NCBI GenBank assembly: GCA_023409265.1
Contig: JAEYHZ010000007.1
Span: 19,777 to 83,776 of the forward strand
Source of the DNA: Bacillota bacterium
GTDB taxonomy: Bacteria > Bacillota > Clostridia > Acetivibrionales > DSM-1351
Length of the DNA stretch: 64,000 nt
Direction of reading: 5' to 3'
The position numbers and the translations under genes were made by a program. The notes beneath the pieces were generated by a model. The model was not told the origin of the DNA. It was given only the letters and a program-made list of their open reading frames with translations, and did no database searches. Below are positions 60,476 to 64,000 of the stretch, piece by piece (position 1 is the first letter of the stretch; each line of letters begins with the position of its first letter).

Positions 60476-61303
60476 TTATTTAAAAGGATTATAGAACCTG
60501 CTCCCATCATAAAAAGTAATGATAATCGACAGTGCAGCAAATATCAACAATGAAATTATTACAACCCAGTCGCGCTTCCTCATTGCTTTTGCAGCATACC
60601 AGGTCCGCTTGCTTTTCTTGCCGAAACCCCGTAATTCCATAGCATTGCTGATGGTGTCTATACGCTCCATACTTGAAAAGAACAGGGGAATTAACACTGA
60701 GGTAGCATTTTTTATTCTTTTAAGGAGGCCTACCTTCTTTGACATATCTATTCCCCGCGCCTGCTGTGCCTGGGACACGATAATATAGTCCCGCTGCATA
60801 TCAGGTATATACCGGAGTGTTATAGCTACCGAATAACAGATTTTATAGCTTATACCTATCTTATTCAGCGAAGAAGCAAACTCACTGGGATTGGCAGTCA
60901 GTATAAAAAGCAGCGCGATTGGAATTATTGTAAAATACTTTAAGGCGACATTTATTTCATAAAACAACTGCTCAGCCGTCAAATCATACCTGCCAATCAA
61001 ATGCGCCAGCTGTGTTCTATGACTATAAATGTTGACTCCCTCCTCAGGAGAAAAAATAAATATGGCTATCAGGTTTATACAAAGAAATACAAGTATCAAT
61101 TTCAGGACAATGGATACATCCTTGAAATCGACTTTTGAAATTTTAAAAATAACTATGCTTGCTGCAAACATAATTATCAACAGTCTGGTATCATAGGTTA
61201 TCATACATGTCAGTGACCAGATCAGAAAATACAGGAGCTTGGTAGTTCCGCTCAAAGAGTGTACAACACTTCCCTTGTCGCTATAGCTTAACATACGTGC
61301 CAT
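60476..61303 (-). CDS. ecfT: ECF transporter transmembrane (T) component
   Basis: 275 residues from the ATG at 61301-61303, with GGGAGG about 8 nt upstream; it overlaps the ATPase gene by 23 bp. Five or so helices, and the two Ala-Arg-Gly coupling motifs: SQAQQARGIDM and SNAMELRGFG, which contact the ATPases. It couples ATP hydrolysis to toppling of a vitamin-binding S component. Confidence 0.93.
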   Translation of the reverse strand: MARMLSYSDKGSVVHSLSGTTKLLYFLIWSLTCMITYDTRLLIIMFAASIVIFKISKVDFKDVSIVLKLILVFLCINLIAIFIFSPEEGVNIYSHRTQLAHLIGRYDLTAEQLFYEINVALKYFTIIPIALLFILTANPSEFASSLNKIGISYKICYSVAITLRYIPDMQRDYIIVSQAQQARGIDMSKKVGLLKRIKNATSVLIPLFFSSMERIDTISNAMELRGFGKKSKRTWYAAKAMRKRDWVVIISLLIFAALSIIITFYDGSRFYNPFK

Positions 61304-63008
61304 TAAACCGGACCTCCCTGTCATAATCTATAAAATGCTGGACAAATGATCGGGAATCACTTAATCCGCATCTCATGGCAAGCTCGTATAAAGAAGTCCT
61401 CTTTAAGCTTGCCTGATCAATAATAACATCATTTGTTAAAACTGCAGCAGGAGTATCATCGGCAATGATCCCCCCAGTCACCATTACAATTGAGCGGGTA
61501 GTATATTCCAGAAGCAGATGCATGTCGTGGGTTATCATTAAAATTGTAACACCACTTTCCCTGTTCAGCTTCAGCAGAAACTCCATGAATTCGGTATAAT
61601 GCCTGAAATCCTGTCCTGCTGTGGGTTCATCCAATATAATCACCTGCGGGTCCAATACCAAAATAGAAGCAATGGTGACTCTCTTTTTCTGCCCGTAGCT
61701 TAGTGCAGAAACAGGCCAGTTTCTATATTCATACAGTCCACAAGTTTTTAAAGCCTTAAATACTCTTTCATCAATTTCCTCTTTATTGCGTCCTCTGGTC
61801 ACCAACCCCAGAGCTACTTCATCAAAAATCATGGGTTTTGAAATCATATGATTGGGATTCTGCATCACAAGTCCGATCTTTTCAGCCCTTTCGGCAATAC
61901 TGTCACCGTCTATGTTTTTATTATTTAAATAAATGGAACCTGTATGAGATTTTTCAAACCCGCATATAACTTTTGACAAAGTGGATTTGCCTGCTCCGTT
62001 CTGTCCGACAATGCCAACAATTTCACCCTTTTTAACAGTAAAATTAACATCTCTGAGTACCTGTCTGTTTTTATCATATCCGAAGCTGATATTTCTCAGT
62101 TCAAGCACATTTGAGTTTGCTCCTTCAACTGTTTCAGGATGTTTCTTCTCATACCATTTTAAAAGTCTTTCCTTATGCAGTTCCAAAGCTATTGTAGAAA
62201 TATGTTCAGGACGCATTGAAGCTTCTATATGGCAGCCAGCATATTTTAGTGATGTTATGTATAGTGGCTCACGAATTCCGGTTTGGTCTAAAACACTTGA
62301 TGATAGAAGTTCTGATGGAACTGTATCGGCTATAATTCTTCCTTCATCCATCACAATTACTCTGTCTACCTTGCAGTGCAGCACATCCTCAAGCCTGTGT
62401 TCCACAATCAGGATGGTTTTATTGGTATTCCGGTGAATTCTGTCTATCAGCTCCATTGCATATTTACCTGTTGCAGGGTCAAGGTTTGCAAGTGGTTCAT
62501 CAAAGAGCAGAATGTCAACGTCATCCACCAGAACTCCTCCAAGAGAAACTCTCTGCTTCTGCCCACCTGACAGGGTCTGTGGAGATTGGTCTTTAAACCC
62601 GGATAACTCAACAATTTCCGATATTTCATCTACTCTTTTTTTCATTTCCCGTTGCTCTACACAATCATTTTCCAAAGAGAAAGCAATATCTTCGGCAACA
62701 GTTAGTCCCACAAACTGGCCATCAGTATCCTGAAGTACCGTGCCAACAAGCTTGGAAAGGCCAAAAATTCCTAAGTTCACAGGGTTTTGATTTATTATTT
62801 TAAGTGAGCCCTCCATATCTCCTGAATAAGAAAAAGGCACCAGCCCGTTAATACAATTTGCCAGTGTCGATTTGCCCGAGCCTGAAGGCCCAACTATGAG
62901 GACTTTTTCACCCTCGTATATTACGAGATTTATATCCTTTAGAGAAGGTTCTTTTTGAACACGATATTTAAAGGAGAAATTTTCAAATTCTATGATAGCT
63001 TTTTTCAT
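61281..63008 (-). CDS. ECF transporter ATPase, two fused ATP-binding domains
   Basis: 575 residues from the ATG at 63006-63008, preceded by GAGGAAATT. First domain: GPSGSGKST, LSGGQKQRVSLGG, LLFDEPLANLD. Second domain (from about residue 300): GQNGAGKST, LSYGQKKRVTIAS, IILDEPTAGQD. Most ECF modules use separate EcfA1 and EcfA2; the fusion is a known variant of YkoD type. It overlaps ecfT by 23 bp and follows the S-component gene. Confidence 0.93.
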   Translation of the reverse strand: MKKAIIEFENFSFKYRVQKEPSLKDINLVIYEGEKVLIVGPSGSGKSTLANCINGLVPFSYSGDMEGSLKIINQNPVNLGIFGLSKLVGTVLQDTDGQFVGLTVAEDIAFSLENDCVEQREMKKRVDEISEIVELSGFKDQSPQTLSGGQKQRVSLGGVLVDDVDILLFDEPLANLDPATGKYAMELIDRIHRNTNKTILIVEHRLEDVLHCKVDRVIVMDEGRIIADTVPSELLSSSVLDQTGIREPLYITSLKYAGCHIEASMRPEHISTIALELHKERLLKWYEKKHPETVEGANSNVLELRNISFGYDKNRQVLRDVNFTVKKGEIVGIVGQNGAGKSTLSKVICGFEKSHTGSIYLNNKNIDGDSIAERAEKIGLVMQNPNHMISKPMIFDEVALGLVTRGRNKEEIDERVFKALKTCGLYEYRNWPVSALSYGQKKRVTIASILVLDPQVIILDEPTAGQDFRHYTEFMEFLLKLNRESGVTILMITHDMHLLLEYTTRSIVMVTGGIIADDTPAAVLTNDVIIDQASLKRTSLYELAMRCGLSDSRSFVQHFIDYDREVRFNGTYVKL

Positions 63009-63025
63009 AATTTCCTCGGTGTGAA

Positions 63026-63053
63026 AAAGTGGCTGCTTTATCACAACCACTTT
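63026..63053 (-). terminator. Intercistronic hairpin between S component and ATPase genes
   Basis: AAAGTGG (63026-63032) pairs with CCACTTT (63047-63053), and the minus strand continues with TTTTTC, giving a weak intrinsic terminator 18 bp before the ATPase ATG. It may lower expression of the A and T genes relative to S. Confidence 0.5.
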
Positions 63054-63095
63054 AATGTTTATTTATTACTTTGAATATCTACTGTATGTATAAGT

Positions 63096-63668
63096 TTATG
63101 CTTCCTTTTGAAGGCTTGAGTTTCCTGTACGGATCTTTGAGTAGGCGAAGGCAAGAATTGTACCAACAATAAGAGTTACCGCACCATTAACTGCAAATGC
63201 CGTCACCCCCTGTGCAAACACCTTGTCTGAAGGTTCAGCATATATCAATATGTCAAGGATCGGTGCTACAAATATCCAGGCAATTGCATTAGCAAGAAAT
63301 TGGTTTATGTTGAAGATAAGAGCCTGCTTGCTTCCAAATCCACCCTCGGCAATTCTTAACTTCTTGAAGGTTAATCCTACCAAAAGACCATATACGGCAT
63401 CTGCTATTACCCAGCTCCACCATACTCCGCCGTAAAAAATGGCATCACCCAGAGCATGTCCGATAAAAGCGGACAAAAGACCGGCAACAGGTCCGAAAAT
63501 TGCACCTATTATAGCAATAAGTGCTGCATTAAACTGTATTTTTGTGTTTGGAATAAATCCTACCGGAATACTAAGCTGTGTAAGAACTACAAATAAAGCG
63601 GCACCGATACCTATTGCAACGATTGTTTTAATTGATAAACCTCTTTTTCCAGAACTCAAATTACTCAT
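63096..63668 (-). CDS. ECF transporter substrate-binding (S) component, UPF0397 family
   Basis: 190 residues, five to six helices. IVAIGIGAALFVVL at the N-terminus, IPNTKIQFNAALIAIIGAIFGPVAG, GHALGDAIFYGGVWWSWVIAD and INQFLANAIAWIFVAPILDI match the UPF0397 group of ECF S components. Family annotation suggests a vitamin such as riboflavin, but the ligand is not proven. First gene of the ECF operon, with its own promoter at 63773-63801. Confidence 0.9.
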   Translation of the reverse strand: MSNLSSGKRGLSIKTIVAIGIGAALFVVLTQLSIPVGFIPNTKIQFNAALIAIIGAIFGPVAGLLSAFIGHALGDAIFYGGVWWSWVIADAVYGLLVGLTFKKLRIAEGGFGSKQALIFNINQFLANAIAWIFVAPILDILIYAEPSDKVFAQGVTAFAVNGAVTLIVGTILAFAYSKIRTGNSSLQKEA

Positions 63669-63772
63669 TTAAACACCCCTTTTCTCCTAAATAAATAATA
63701 AATGCCTGAAACAGACAATGTATTTAAGCCAGGCCATTCCTATCAAACATATACTTTTTATATGTTATCAGA

Positions 63773-63801
63773 AGTATATCATATAATATTATCTATATCA
63801 A
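63773..63801 (-). promoter_or_regulatory. Promoter of the ECF operon
   Basis: On the minus strand TTGATA (63796-63801), 17-bp spacer, TATACT (63773-63778). The roughly 95-nt leader holds a small hairpin (ACATATA / TATATGT near 63748-63766) and a GCCTG / CAGGC pairing, but no recognised vitamin riboswitch. Confidence 0.55.
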
Positions 63802-63877
63802 CATTATTTTACCAATTTATATGACAATTAGAAATCCCTGCCGGGCTAAAAAAATGTTATAAAATTTTGTTTATCTT

Positions 63878-64000
63878 TTAATACTTGTTATCTCCGCCGA
63901 AAAGGCCCCCCAATATACTTCCGCCGATTCCTCCGATACCTGACTGTTGTTCCCTGTGGTGTGCACCCGCTGAGGTAAGTCTGTCAGCAAGCCTTGAAAG
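63878..64000 (-). CDS. 3' end of a glycine-rich protein gene, cut by window edge
   Basis: The minus strand is open from the right edge to a TAA at 63878-63880 (40 codons). The tail reads SRLADRLTSAGAHH and then GIGGIGGSILGGLFGGDNKY. Gly-rich ends of this kind occur in several unrelated small proteins; no family can be assigned from the fragment. Confidence 0.55.
   Translation of the reverse strand, partial: LSRLADRLTSAGAHHREQQSGIGGIGGSILGGLFGGDNKY

Overview
The window reads as chromosomal DNA of a low-GC anaerobic Firmicute, most likely a mesophilic clostridium of the Ruminiclostridium / Clostridium cellulolyticum group. That placement is an inference from strong AGGAGG-type ribosome-binding sites, TTGACA/TATAAT promoters, a T-box leader, pyruvate formate-lyase, ECF transport genes and the protein style; nothing in the window proves the species. 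No rRNA, tRNA, CRISPR array, prophage or intact insertion sequence was seen. Most genes lie on the minus strand.

Layout. 1-2524: ABC-2 exporter (two permeases, one ATPase), cut by the left edge. 2676-2790: candidate small RNA. 2831-9571: a MacAB-like ABC exporter (adaptor, ATPase, permease), a histidine kinase/response regulator pair and a secreted repeat protein whose promoter carries an 11-bp-spaced direct repeat that suits the response regulator. 9704-11697: self-regulated MarR plus MATE pump. 11781-17482: YbjQ-like protein, DEAD-box helicase, acetyltransferase, and a TetR-controlled flavodoxin/ferredoxin operon. 17633-20443: an unusual short valyl-tRNA synthetase behind a T-box. 20611-21126: a uracil-DNA glycosylase fragment cut by a 276-bp inverted-repeat element. 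21284-23123: small secreted protein, Phd-Uma2 fusion, acetyltransferase. 23275-32043: a 2922-residue cyclic beta-1,2-glucan synthase-like enzyme. 32272-35258: pflA and pflB behind a hairpin-rich leader. 35556-38570: membrane protein, Ste24-type protease, isoaspartyl dipeptidase. 39056-41224: a GC-rich AraC fusion protein, probably acquired. 41775-45247: polar amino-acid ABC uptake system with two binding proteins, one of which looks circularly permuted. 45882-47003: L,D-transpeptidase with a heptad-repeat coiled coil. 47422-49507: a polymorphic-toxin locus (DUF4157, peptidoglycan-binding and toxin-like domains, plus DUF4926) in which the toxin gene is split by one in-frame TAA. 49926-57636: asd, an 820-residue protein of unknown function, ridA, proA, glpK. 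57853-60431: a MerR/zinc-ribbon/methyltransferase fusion next to an MFS exporter whose promoter has the 19-bp spacer typical of MerR targets. 60476-63668: ECF transporter (T, fused A-A, S). The right edge holds the 3' end of a glycine-rich protein gene.

The most notable points are the split polymorphic toxin with its putative immunity gene, the circularly permuted solute-binding protein, the MerR-methyltransferase/MFS pair, the T-box-controlled archaeal-type ValS, the element inside the UDG gene, and several unassigned structured intergenic RNAs (2676-2790, 32086-32210, 35297-35437, 45299-45377). All family names come from reading the translated sequence, not from database searches.
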